Positions 1-6,367 of a stretch of 7,407 nt of DNA are shown here, piece after piece. Origin of the DNA: Peptococcaceae bacterium. GTDB taxonomy: Bacteria; Bacillota; Peptococcia; Peptococcales; Peptococcaceae. The DNA is taken from the NCBI GenBank assembly GCA_900759105.1, contig CAAETY010000033.1, positions 1 to 7,407 on the forward strand, written 5' to 3'. A program made the position numbers and the translations under genes. The notes under the pieces were generated by a model that saw only the letters and a program-made list of their open reading frames with translations, was not told the DNA's origin and searched no databases. How positions within the stretch are numbered: the stretch's first letter is position 1; the number at the start of each line of letters is the position of its first letter.

Positions 1-36
1 ATAGCTGTTACTGCCGCGCTTTCTGATAGATGCCAT
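1..36 (-). CDS. Second tyrosine integrase, N-terminal 12 codons only (cut by window edge)
   Basis: Reading leftward from an ATG at 34-36, the frame gives MASIRKRGSNSY and runs off the window. An AAGGAG ribosome site (47-52) lies 10 nt upstream, so the start is well placed. The sequence resembles the basic first strand of the arm-binding domain of Tn916/phage-type tyrosine integrases, which often begin MASI(R/K)KRG.NSY. The complete integrase at 199-1398 begins in a similar way (MAYIKKKSERKY). If right, this is a second integrase in tandem, downstream of the first and separated from it by a terminator. It could be the enzyme that put the whole island into the tRNA-Arg gene. Only 12 residues are visible, so the assignment rests on resemblance and context. 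Confidence 0.5.
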   Translation of the reverse strand, partial: MASIRKRGSNSY

Positions 37-158
37 ATTTTGCACGCTCCTTAGTGTTATTTTATTGACCTGCGGTACTACAAAGCATACCGACAACTGC
101 GACAGAAAGCTATCACCACACCCAACAATCTGTTGCTCAAAATTCTACCTATTACTGA

Positions 159-192
159 CAAAAACAGCACCGCCATCTCTGACGGTGCCGCT
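159..192 (-). terminator. Rho-independent terminator of the integrase gene
   Basis: On the minus strand, AGCGGCACCG (183-192) can pair with CGGTGCTGTT (163-172), a 10-bp stem including two G-U pairs, followed by a short T run. It begins 6 bases after the integrase stop codon and lies before the second integrase. Confidence 0.65.
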
Positions 193-198
193 GGTTAT

Positions 199-1398
199 TT
201 AGCCTGCTTTCTTGGTTTTTCTATTCTTATATTTCATAAATGCAACATAGCACGGGTTTTGGCTGTTCAGCAAATCTTGCATCAAGTTTGCGGCCTGCTG
301 TTTCGCCACGTTCTGCGGGTGACAGTAGGTGCGCTCCAAAAATGCCGTATCCGCATGACCCAGCAGGGATGCCGCCACCTGTTTGCTGGTGCCTTCCTGC
401 AGCAGATAGGTTGCGTAGAAATGCCGCAGGGTGTGCAGGTGGTAATCCCCAGATAATCCGCATTGCTTATACAGCTTACGCAGATGTCGGGTAAAGGTAT
501 CCGGGTGCGGTACATGACCATCGGGGTCTGTAAAAATCGGTTGCTCTCTGTCCGGAACACCGCTATGCAGCACCTGCTGCTGTCGCAGCGCCATCAGAAG
601 TTCCCATATCCCCAGCGGAATGGTTACAATCCGTTCCCGATGGCTCTTGGTGTCACTCTCTACGGTTTTCCCGGATGCACAGCTGCGGGAACGGCGGACG
701 GTCAGTTCACAAGCACCGGTTATGTCCCTCCATTGCAGGGCGCACAGTTCCCCACGCCGCAATCCGGTCGTGATTGCCAGCGTGTAGTACGCCCGATACA
801 GAATCGGTTCGTTCTGAATCGCCCGCATCAATTTACTCATTTCATACTTCTGCGGAATATGCTGTACCTCCTTCTCAAAGTGTTTCTTGCGTACTCGATG
901 CGCCGGGTTAAACGGAATGATGTCATTTTTCTTGGCATCTTCCAGCACCGAGGAAACCGTTTCGAGGTATTTCTGCACCGTTGTTTCCTTGATGCATTTT
1001 CCGCCCCGTCCGGGGCGCTTCCGAAGTTCCTCACACATTTCCTCTAAGGTCATGGGGAGTAGCTTTGCAAGCGGAATGCCCCCAATTAGCGGGTAAACAA
1101 TATCCAGATTGCGTTTGTACCCTGCGTAAGTGGTAGCCTTAAAGAACGGCTGCTGCCGCTTCAGCCAGTTTTCGGCGTACTGTTCAAAGTGGGTCTGGTC
1201 GCTTTCTTCTACGCCATACTTGAACTTTTTCTCAATGCGCTCAGCCTCTGCCATGACATATTGCTGGATGCCACGCTTTGGCACGGATGATGGCACAGTG
1301 ATGGTCTGCGCCTTCATGCGTTTCTGCCCGTTGACCTTGTAGCCGTTGCAGACGGTGATTTTGTATTTTCGTTCGGATTTTTTCTTGATGTAAGCCAT
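199..1398 (-). CDS. int: Tyrosine site-specific integrase, Tn916/phage type
   Basis: This 399-residue tyrosine recombinase is predicted to integrate and excise a mobile element through a covalent 3'-phosphotyrosine intermediate. The N-terminal 60 residues are lysine-rich and fit an arm-site DNA-binding domain. Residues about 70-170 fit the SAM-like core-binding domain, and about 180-375 the catalytic domain. All expected catalytic residues are visible: R214 in TGLRRGE, K251 in the TKSHRERIV hairpin, H322 and R325 in HTLRH, H348 in LLGHAD and the nucleophile Y358 in ERTYCHP. The enzyme is therefore probably active. The start is the ATG at 1396-1398, with AAGGAGGT 4-11 bases upstream. That ribosome site abuts the stop of the relaxase-like frame (1411), an arrangement common in conjugative elements, where relaxase and integrase genes adjoin. 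No xis gene is seen beside it. Family assignment is firm; which attachment site it uses is not shown. Confidence 0.95.
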   Translation of the reverse strand: MAYIKKKSERKYKITVCNGYKVNGQKRMKAQTITVPSSVPKRGIQQYVMAEAERIEKKFKYGVEESDQTHFEQYAENWLKRQQPFFKATTYAGYKRNLDIVYPLIGGIPLAKLLPMTLEEMCEELRKRPGRGGKCIKETTVQKYLETVSSVLEDAKKNDIIPFNPAHRVRKKHFEKEVQHIPQKYEMSKLMRAIQNEPILYRAYYTLAITTGLRRGELCALQWRDITGACELTVRRSRSCASGKTVESDTKSHRERIVTIPLGIWELLMALRQQQVLHSGVPDREQPIFTDPDGHVPHPDTFTRHLRKLYKQCGLSGDYHLHTLRHFYATYLLQEGTSKQVAASLLGHADTAFLERTYCHPQNVAKQQAANLMQDLLNSQNPCYVAFMKYKNRKTKKAG

Positions 1399-1410
1399 TG
1401 TACCTCCTTG

Positions 1411-1690
1411 TCAGCGCTGCCGAGAACGATCTCGGCGGCGGTTCCTATAGTTTGTATTTTGATTTCGGTTTTCTTGGTCTATACGGTTGGATTCGCGTGT
1501 GCGTTGAATGCGTTTGATGGCTCCCTCTGCAATTCTGTCCTCTTTACGGAGTTTGGCAATCTCACAGGTCAACGCCATGCGTTGGTCAGCTAACTCCGGC
1601 GGAGCATCCTTTCGGCGCATCTGCTTGACGATTTCCGCCCGCTGCGCGGCAAGGGTTTCCATCTGCTGGGACAAACTCTTGCGATGCCCG
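1411..1690 (-). pseudogene. C-terminal fragment of a probable relaxase/mobilization protein
   Basis: An open frame without its own start or ribosome site reads from about 1690 to the TGA at 1411-1413. The translation (HRKSLSQQMETLAAQRAE..., then ELADQRMALTCEIAKLRKED) is a charged, heptad-like helix ending in a run of Arg, Asn and Gln (residues such as NYRNRRRDRSRQR). This resembles the tails of Firmicutes MobA/VirD2-type relaxases, which commonly carry an E(I/L)..LRKE helix and sit just before int. The relaxase catalytic N-terminus is absent: upstream of about 1690 the DNA is brxB in another frame. I read it as the remains of a conjugative element joined to brxB by deletion or recombination. 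Other coiled-coil tails cannot be excluded, since no catalytic motif is left. A TTG at 1672-1674 could start 87 codons, but no Shine-Dalgarno sequence precedes it. Confidence 0.5.
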
Positions 1691-2227
1691 ATAGTAGGGG
1701 TTGGCAGGCAGCAGATCGAACAGTTTTATGTCGTACCCCGTATAAGCGCCGGGGTACAGGACTACAATGGGAATATCGCCAATGCGCGGCTGCAATTTCT
1801 CTAACAGGTTGTGGACGCGCATGAAGGGGAACACCGCTCCTACCCCGGTCAGCAGCAGGACATCGCCGAGCTGGTGCGGGGCGTAGTCGATTTTGTCGAT
1901 GAATTTGTCGCCCGTGGCGATTTTTTGCAGCTGCTCCAACAGGCGCTTGCTGCCGAGCTTTTCCTCCTGCCGCGGGATGGCGGCGGAGATGTGCTTATCA
2001 TCGAGAATGGCGAGAAAAATCTCGTAGAGGTTGCGCTCGATGATGCGGCAGTGTAATTCCTGGTCGGCAGCGATCTGGCGGGTGAAATGCCGCACGGCCA
2101 TCTCGTCGGCGGCATTGTACTGGAAGATCCAGATGCCGACCTCGTTGCTCAGCCCCTTACGCTGCAAAAAATCAGATTCCTGCAGCTTTTGGCGCAGAGC
2201 GTCAAGGCGTTCGGTCAAGTTATCCAT
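1586..2227 (-). CDS. brxB: BREX protein BrxB (DUF1788), C-terminus replaced by junk reading
   Basis: BrxB is a small core protein of BREX phage-defence systems and is needed with the other BREX proteins for defence and host methylation; its biochemical role is poorly defined. The match is in the DUF1788 pattern: an N-terminal helix with TERLDALRQKL, WIFQYN at 33-38, then LLLTGVGAVFPFMRVHNLLEKL at about 124-145 and the diagnostic end IPIVVLYPGAY...LFDLLPANPYYRA at 152-181. Family members usually end a few residues after the YYRA motif. Here residues 182-213 (SQEFVPADGN...) are an out-of-frame reading of relaxase-like DNA, so the natural last residues are lost but the domain is nearly whole. 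AAAGGAG at 2234-2240 supports the ATG at 2225-2227 and overlaps the brxA stop, so the two genes are one operon. No brxC follows. Whether the protein is made or useful is unknown. Confidence 0.85.
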   Translation of the reverse strand: MDNLTERLDALRQKLQESDFLQRKGLSNEVGIWIFQYNAADEMAVRHFTRQIAADQELHCRIIERNLYEIFLAILDDKHISAAIPRQEEKLGSKRLLEQLQKIATGDKFIDKIDYAPHQLGDVLLLTGVGAVFPFMRVHNLLEKLQPRIGDIPIVVLYPGAYTGYDIKLFDLLPANPYYRASQEFVPADGNPCRAAGGNRQADAPKGCSAGVS

Positions 2228-2239
2228 CGGTTTCTCCTT

Positions 2240-2866
2240 TTACAGCAGGCAGTTGAAAGCGGGCAGGGCGATTTCCTCATGGCGGGTACGGATGATGTTT
2301 TCAAGGATCGGCTGCAGCCAGACCGGGTTCAGCTGCGTCGACTTTGGGCTGTCGAGGTATTCCGTCTCCACCAGCGTTTTGATAAGTACCTGCCGCAGCT
2401 TGGCGATGGTTTTATCGCTCCAGGTGGCGACCCAGTCGTCCTGCTCCTGCAAGCGGAATAAAAACGCATTCACATCGGTTTTACTGAACGAGGTGTCGAG
2501 GCTGCGGTATTTCTCGCCGATGACCGTAACCATGAAATCCCACATCAAACGATATTGGCGCATCATGGCATACAAACATATTTGCTTGGACACTTCGGAT
2601 GGCGCGGACGCCAGCGCGTGGGTCAAGTCAGCATCGTCCAGCGCCTGCACGCGCTGGATGCAGGTGCGTGCCATCTGCCGCACCGATTTCTCGGTGGGGT
2701 ACTGAAAGAGATTTTCCTGCACGATTTTTTCTTGTATTTCCGTCGGAGAAAGCCCTTCATCCAGCAATTTTGCGGTGGTGCGTGTTTCGTAAAACAAGAA
2801 TTGCTCCCGCGTCAGTACACCGCTGTATGGGCTGGCGGCTTTCAGCTGCTGCATCGTCTTATCCAT
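2240..2866 (-). CDS. brxA: BREX protein BrxA (DUF1819)
   Basis: This 208-residue protein is recognised as BrxA, the usual first gene of type 1-like BREX operons. The signature lies in residues 13-76: YSGVLTREQFLFYETRTTAKLL, an EGLS..EI..K segment, NLFQYPTEKSVRQMARTC and a QRVQALD helix. The rest is helical, and the length matches the family (about 200 residues). BrxA is described as a helical, DNA-binding member of the BREX complex, which blocks phage replication and directs methylation of host DNA. It begins at the ATG at 2864-2866, with a modest AAAGGGA ribosome site 10 bases upstream. Twelve bases separate it from brxB. The reading frame looks intact, but brxC (ATPase), pglX (methylase), pglZ and brxL are all missing from the window. 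It is probably an orphan, unless the remaining genes act from elsewhere in the genome. Confidence 0.88.
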   Translation of the reverse strand: MDKTMQQLKAASPYSGVLTREQFLFYETRTTAKLLDEGLSPTEIQEKIVQENLFQYPTEKSVRQMARTCIQRVQALDDADLTHALASAPSEVSKQICLYAMMRQYRLMWDFMVTVIGEKYRSLDTSFSKTDVNAFLFRLQEQDDWVATWSDKTIAKLRQVLIKTLVETEYLDSPKSTQLNPVWLQPILENIIRTRHEEIALPAFNCLL

Positions 2867-2919
2867 GGCAAAAGTTCCCTTTCCTACACTTTCAGAGATA
2901 AAATGACATATATATTTGG

Positions 2920-2928
2920 ATTATAACA
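2920..2928 (-). promoter_or_regulatory. Extended -10 promoter of brxAB
   Basis: The minus strand reads TGTTATAAT here, a TGnTATAAT extended -10 element, 54 bases before the brxA start codon. The -35 region is poor (TGTGCA at a 17-bp spacing), as is usual with extended -10 promoters. Confidence 0.6.
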
Positions 2929-2943
2929 TAAATAATATGTTAT
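2923..2943. promoter_or_regulatory. Candidate operator: 8-bp dyad overlapping the brxA promoter
   Basis: ATAACATA (2923-2930) and TATGTTAT (2936-2943) are a perfect inverted repeat with a 5-bp spacer. The dyad overlaps the brxA -10 hexamer. A third half-site, AACATAAAT, recurs at 2956-2964, matching 2925-2933 exactly. The position between brxA and the divergent XRE gene suggests the XRE protein binds here to repress brxAB and itself. The dyad is seen; the binding is inferred. Confidence 0.5.
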
Positions 2944-2988
2944 GCACAGCCTTACAACATAAATTCTTCGACTAATGGGCACAAAAAA

Positions 2989-3009
2989 TCCTCTACACTG
3001 GGTAGAGGA
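2989..3009 (+). promoter_or_regulatory. Hairpin covering the ribosome site of the XRE gene
   Basis: TCCTCTAC (2989-2996) pairs with GTAGAGGA (3002-3009) around a 5-nt loop. The right arm includes most of the GAGGAGG Shine-Dalgarno sequence (3005-3011) of the gene starting at 3021. It could lower translation of the regulator or, as DNA, serve as a second dyad operator. Confidence 0.4.
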
Positions 3010-3020
3010 GGTATTGTATT

Positions 3021-3338
3021 ATGAATGCTGATTTTGTCCGTGAACGCATCACGCAACTGCGCTTGGAGAAGGGCGTATCTGAGTACCAGATGAGCTATGA
3101 CCTTGGCCGCAGCCGGGGGTATATTTACAACATCTCCTCCGGCAAGAGCCTACCGCCCATGAAGGAATTTTTGCAGATATGCGATTACTTCAATATCACG
3201 CCTGCGCAGTTTTTTGAACCCGCTTCCCCTGCCGGCCAGCGCACCGCGCTGATGGATGCAGCTATTGCGGAATTGGGTAAACTGGATGATGAGAGTCTGG
3301 CATTGGTGGCGAAGCTGGCATATAAGCTGGCAAAGTAA
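3021..3338 (+). CDS. XRE-family helix-turn-helix regulator
   Basis: This 105-residue protein carries an HTH_3/Cro-CI type DNA-binding domain at about residues 5-66: VRERITQLRLEKGVS, then the turn YQMSYDLGRSRGYIYNIS and the typical end PPMKEFLQICDYFNITPAQFF. A short C-terminal helical tail (about 73-105) may dimerise. Such small cytoplasmic repressors are common in Firmicutes mobile elements. The start is the ATG at 3021, with GAGGAGG 9 bases upstream, partly inside a hairpin. It is divergent from brxA across 154 bases that hold a dyad operator, so it probably controls the brxAB promoter and its own. It is not the WYL-type BrxR usually reported with BREX, so a role tied to the mobile element rather than to BREX remains possible. 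A strong terminator follows 3 bases after the stop codon. Confidence 0.9.
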   Translation: MNADFVRERITQLRLEKGVSEYQMSYDLGRSRGYIYNISSGKSLPPMKEFLQICDYFNITPAQFFEPASPAGQRTALMDAAIAELGKLDDESLALVAKLAYKLAK

Positions 3339-3340
3339 AG

Positions 3341-3372
3341 ACCGGGCAAAAGCAAGATTGCTTTTGCCCGGT
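3341..3372. terminator. Bidirectional terminator between convergent genes
   Basis: ACCGGGCAAAAGCAA (3341-3355) and TTGCTTTTGCCCGGT (3358-3372) form a perfect 15-bp inverted repeat with a 2-bp centre. The innermost pairs would open in RNA. It lies just after the XRE stop and 62 bases beyond the stop of the SEC-C nuclease gene on the other strand, so it can end both transcripts. The flanking T runs are short (TTTATT rightward, CTTTAC leftward). Confidence 0.8.
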
Positions 3373-3434
3373 TTATTAAATATTCATTATAAACGGTATA
3401 ACTCAACTAAGGCCATTTCACCAAATGCTATGTG

Positions 3435-5795
3435 CTATCTTCCACAACATCTTTTATACTTTTTTCCACTTCCACATGGGCAAAGTTCATTTCGTCCAAT
3501 TTTCCGTTTTCCTGTTTGACACATATAACTTATTTTTCTACGCTCTGCATATTCTATCCCCTTTCTCATTAATTCGGATTTCTTTTCTACTGTAATATCG
3601 TGTTGAGTAAGATACTCATACTCTACTCCAACAATTTGTGCTTGGCTATTATTTTCTATTTGTATTAAATAGCAATATGGATTTTTGTTTTGAGCAAGCG
3701 TAGCAAGCACATACTCTCTCTGCATCTTCCGTGATGTTTCTTGAATTCCCGGCTGTCGAATATACAGGCAATAACTTAGCTCCCCAAAGGCAATAAGCGG
3801 AACCATTCTCCCCAACTCTGCTTGTCTACGAGAAAGGTTTTGTATCTGTTCACAAAAACTTCGTCTCGAATCATCCGCCATATCCAACAAAAAATTTGTG
3901 AAATGTGTAATTGGACCTTTTTCTTTGTTCTCACACAGGCTAAGTAATGTGGTAAAAGTAGATGGTAATTTTTGCATTGGCTTTACGGCTTTTTCTCCGC
4001 GTTGTTTACAAGCAAAATACTTGTCTAGCGGTTCTCTATAACCGAAAAGGCTCACATTTACGCCGCCTTTTCCCAATTCTCTAGCTTGGATAGAATACAT
4101 ATTATGTTCGATATAGAGTCCAAGGTGATCCAATTCGTCAAGAACTGAAATTTCCTTAGTTCTCGTTGCAATTGTTCGTTGCTTTAAGAAATGTATAAAT
4201 TGACATGGATCATTAAAATACTCTTTATAAACCCACAAATCATTAAGCGAAATGGTAATGATGTCTTGCTGCACATTGGCAATTTGAATTTTCTCCATTT
4301 GTGCTGCTAACTCATTGAAATCTGCAATTGTAACATCTAACATATATATCTGCGAAAGATCACTTTGATTAATGCGGAATTTTTCACTTTTTAAGTCATT
4401 TTTCTTATAAAATATTGCAGATTCATTATTCTCTATGTAGGACTTTACGCGCAAGCACTGGGCTTCTGCCTTTTCCACAAGTGTCTCCAGAGATTTTTTG
4501 TGTGAAACAAAGTCGGTGATTGCCGGCGTATAGGTAAAAGAGCCTGCCTTTACTTCGATAACGATCAAAGTGTCTTTGTATTTTACTAGCAAATCATTCT
4601 CCGCGCTGTTCCTTTTTCCATTTGGGTAATAGTTGTTTCTGTAAATACTACAGCCCGGCAGAAGACTCAAAAACACTTGTTCGACAAGTCTTTCGCTTGT
4701 TTCTGCTTGAATGTCTTTCCACTGTGTATTTCCCCCTTCAGTGTGTTTTACAACAGATTTTTGAAGTACTCTATAAAAGTTATCAAAAACACTATAATAA
4801 TCAAAGGCATACACGCGTCCATTTATTCTAATACAGGGTTTCGCTTGTACTGGCAAATTCCAAATTGGCCAACCCGCAAATTCTTCATGTGTGAAAAAAT
4901 CTGCATTTCCGCCAGCATCATATGTTATATCGTCGATAAGTTGCATTGGCCAATTTGTAGCATTTTTCACATCATAGAGTTCTAAGCCAACAACTCTCGA
5001 TACTGCTTCGCTTGCCTCCTTTGAAAAGTCATCTGGGAGATTACCTATGTTATAGTCATAGTCTTCCGCGCGCTCCATTAAATCTGCCATTTTGTTCATT
5101 GCGTCAAGTCGCCCAGTAGATAAATTCTTTTCTAGCTGTACAAGTCCCTGTATTATTTCTTCTACATTTATCCCGTAAGCCTCCTTAATTTCTGCATTGT
5201 GCGGCTGTAATAGCGCTTGCAAAATATCTATTCGGAAGTTTTGATATTGAGTACCTCTAATTTGTGATGCCAGCTGAGATACTAATATGTATTCTCTCAT
5301 TTCCGATGACAGATTTGAGCTGTACTGTTCCTTGCACACCCAACTCATGTAAAATATATACATTTTTTCATAGATTTTAATTGTGTCACGCAGAATTGTT
5401 TCAAACAGTTCCTCTCGTTTCTGCCTTGATAGATCAGTTCTTGGTGAAATCTTTGTACTCACCATAACACTTTGCACATACTCAACAGTTCTTAATTGAA
5501 AATTTTCTTCAGCTGTAAACTCTGATTCCGTTGATTTATTCAGCATCACAAAATAATTCATGGATATCAAATAATTTATAAGATCTTCTGGATCGGCCAT
5601 TTCTATATTTGAGCGAACAACTGTTACTAAATCGTCTATTTCGTTTTTTATCTCCGGATATTTCCTTGCTAAGTCATCATTTAATTGATTTATTTTTTTA
5701 CAATCAGCAAGATTCGAAAGACCAATGTGGTTTCCCATCTGAGTTAATTCAATCAATCCATTATCAATGTGCGATCTGGAACTCGCTTTTTTCAT
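3435..5795 (-). CDS. Large PD-(D/E)XK-like nuclease protein with C-terminal SEC-C zinc motif; probable defence effector
   Basis: This 786-residue cytoplasmic protein has no signal peptide or membrane segment. Residues about 1-280 are mostly helical and not recognised. At about 360-460 lies a nuclease-like core: helix ETSERLVEQVF (365-375), then END at 399-401 and IVIEVKAG at 411-418. This gives D401 and the E414-x-K416 pair of a PD-(D/E)XK fold, as in Mrr- or NERD-like enzymes. The last 20 residues are a textbook SEC-C motif, IGRNELCPCGSGKKYKRCC, with zinc ligands C772, C774, C783 and C784. SEC-C motifs occur on SecA and as add-ons to many other proteins, including nuclease-fold proteins near defence genes. 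The ATG at 5793-5795 follows GAGGTA by about 6 bases. The gene is much more AT-rich than the integrase-brx block, indicating separate origin. Nuclease activity and an antiphage role are inferred; the SEC-C motif is certain. Confidence 0.75.
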   Translation of the reverse strand: MKKASSRSHIDNGLIELTQMGNHIGLSNLADCKKINQLNDDLARKYPEIKNEIDDLVTVVRSNIEMADPEDLINYLISMNYFVMLNKSTESEFTAEENFQLRTVEYVQSVMVSTKISPRTDLSRQKREELFETILRDTIKIYEKMYIFYMSWVCKEQYSSNLSSEMREYILVSQLASQIRGTQYQNFRIDILQALLQPHNAEIKEAYGINVEEIIQGLVQLEKNLSTGRLDAMNKMADLMERAEDYDYNIGNLPDDFSKEASEAVSRVVGLELYDVKNATNWPMQLIDDITYDAGGNADFFTHEEFAGWPIWNLPVQAKPCIRINGRVYAFDYYSVFDNFYRVLQKSVVKHTEGGNTQWKDIQAETSERLVEQVFLSLLPGCSIYRNNYYPNGKRNSAENDLLVKYKDTLIVIEVKAGSFTYTPAITDFVSHKKSLETLVEKAEAQCLRVKSYIENNESAIFYKKNDLKSEKFRINQSDLSQIYMLDVTIADFNELAAQMEKIQIANVQQDIITISLNDLWVYKEYFNDPCQFIHFLKQRTIATRTKEISVLDELDHLGLYIEHNMYSIQARELGKGGVNVSLFGYREPLDKYFACKQRGEKAVKPMQKLPSTFTTLLSLCENKEKGPITHFTNFLLDMADDSRRSFCEQIQNLSRRQAELGRMVPLIAFGELSYCLYIRQPGIQETSRKMQREYVLATLAQNKNPYCYLIQIENNSQAQIVGVEYEYLTQHDITVEKKSELMRKGIEYAERRKISYMCQTGKRKIGRNELCPCGSGKKYKRCCGR

Positions 5796-6121
5796 TTTGC
5801 TACCTCATAATCACAAAACTTATAGTTTTTGTAAAATCCGATTGCCTATCTTGCTGTAACGCAAAGTAATCCTTCCTGTTTCTTCCTCTATTTTATACTA
5901 TGGAATGTAATTTATTTCATTATACACTCTTTTTAACATCAATACTACCTTTAGTATACCACCTTAGAATCTCTTTTTCATCAAAAAATGTCGTCCTAAT
6001 AAATTAAAAGCCGTTTTTATAAAAATGTTAATCCTTGCTCTATCTCAAATATAGTTGCGCATTTTAAATGGTCAATTACGGTTCCTTCATAAAAATTTTT
6101 CAAATTATCTGGTCAAAACAG
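5796..6121. other. AT-rich intergenic region between the SEC-C nuclease gene and the RNA/PBECR4 locus
   Basis: This stretch of about 326 bases has no convincing gene on either strand. It holds the leader and promoter region of the minus-strand nuclease gene, a dyad at 5942-5957, and a near-direct repeat CTCTTTTT(aa)CATCAA at 5927-5942 and 5971-5984. A second possible minus-strand promoter has TTGACC at 6070-6075 and TATATT at 6048-6053 with a 16-bp spacer. AAAAATTTTT near 6100 is a simple AT palindrome with no assigned role. Confidence 0.6.
5919..5957 (-). promoter_or_regulatory. Probable promoter and dyad operator of the SEC-C nuclease gene
   Basis: A minus-strand TATAAT lies at 5919-5924, about 125 bases before the start codon. 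In place of a good -35 box stands a perfect inverted repeat, ATACTA-cctt-TAGTAT (5942-5957), centred near -40. A regulator bound there would act directly on the promoter. The long untranslated leader (about 115 nt) shows no clear structure to me. Confidence 0.45.
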
Positions 6122-6150
6122 TTGCCAACAGTTACACATTTGCGTATAAT
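6122..6150 (+). promoter_or_regulatory. Consensus promoter of the structured RNA and PBECR4 gene
   Basis: TTGCCA (6122-6127) and TATAAT (6145-6150) are separated by exactly 17 bp. This is the best sigma-70/SigA-type promoter in the window. Transcription would start near 6157, just before the structured RNA. Confidence 0.8.
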
Positions 6151-6223
6151 AATAGTGAACCATAAAGGTTTCGTGCGGCGGCACGTTAAAGCTGTACTCC
6201 GGTTGGGGAGGTTAATTACCAAC

Positions 6224-6251
6224 ACTTTATGATGCTCGGCAGGGCATCGAG
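6224..6251 (+). repeat. RNA module repeat, copy 1 (28 nt)
   Basis: The ACTTTAT linker plus a 7-bp hairpin (6231-6237 with 6242-6248, loop GGCA) and GAG. It is identical to 6304-6331 except for T6236, which makes a T-G pair where copy 2 has C-G. Confidence 0.9.
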
Positions 6252-6303
6252 CCCACACCTGGGATATACGGTGAGTCCGCGCCGGGGACTTAACATTCCG
6301 GCG

Positions 6304-6331
6304 ACTTTATGATGCCCGGCAGGGCATCGAG
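6304..6331 (+). repeat. RNA module repeat, copy 2 (28 nt)
   Basis: This is the second copy, offset by exactly 80 bases from the first. The single difference (C6316) keeps the hairpin 6311-6317/6322-6328 paired. The same offset carries over to the upstream pseudoknots, whose sequences differ much more than this block. Confidence 0.9.
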
Positions 6332-6367
6332 GCTGACGGCCAGCATAAAACACGCATTTTAAGCTAT

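Noticed and set aside
463..1047. Plus-strand 194-codon frame opposite the integrase
   Set aside because: It lies antisense to the catalytic domain of a complete integrase, has unnatural composition and no ribosome site.
1811..2461. Plus-strand open frames over brxA and brxB
   Set aside because: They are shadows of GC-rich minus-strand genes, without ribosome sites or recognisable domains.
5609..5869. Plus-strand 86-codon frame overlapping the SEC-C gene start
   Set aside because: It is antisense to the coding start of the large gene, with no Shine-Dalgarno sequence and no domain.
6224..6331. CRISPR array
   Set aside because: There are only two repeats, the spacing segment is itself structured and partly repeated, and there are no cas genes. 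The repeats are RNA modules.
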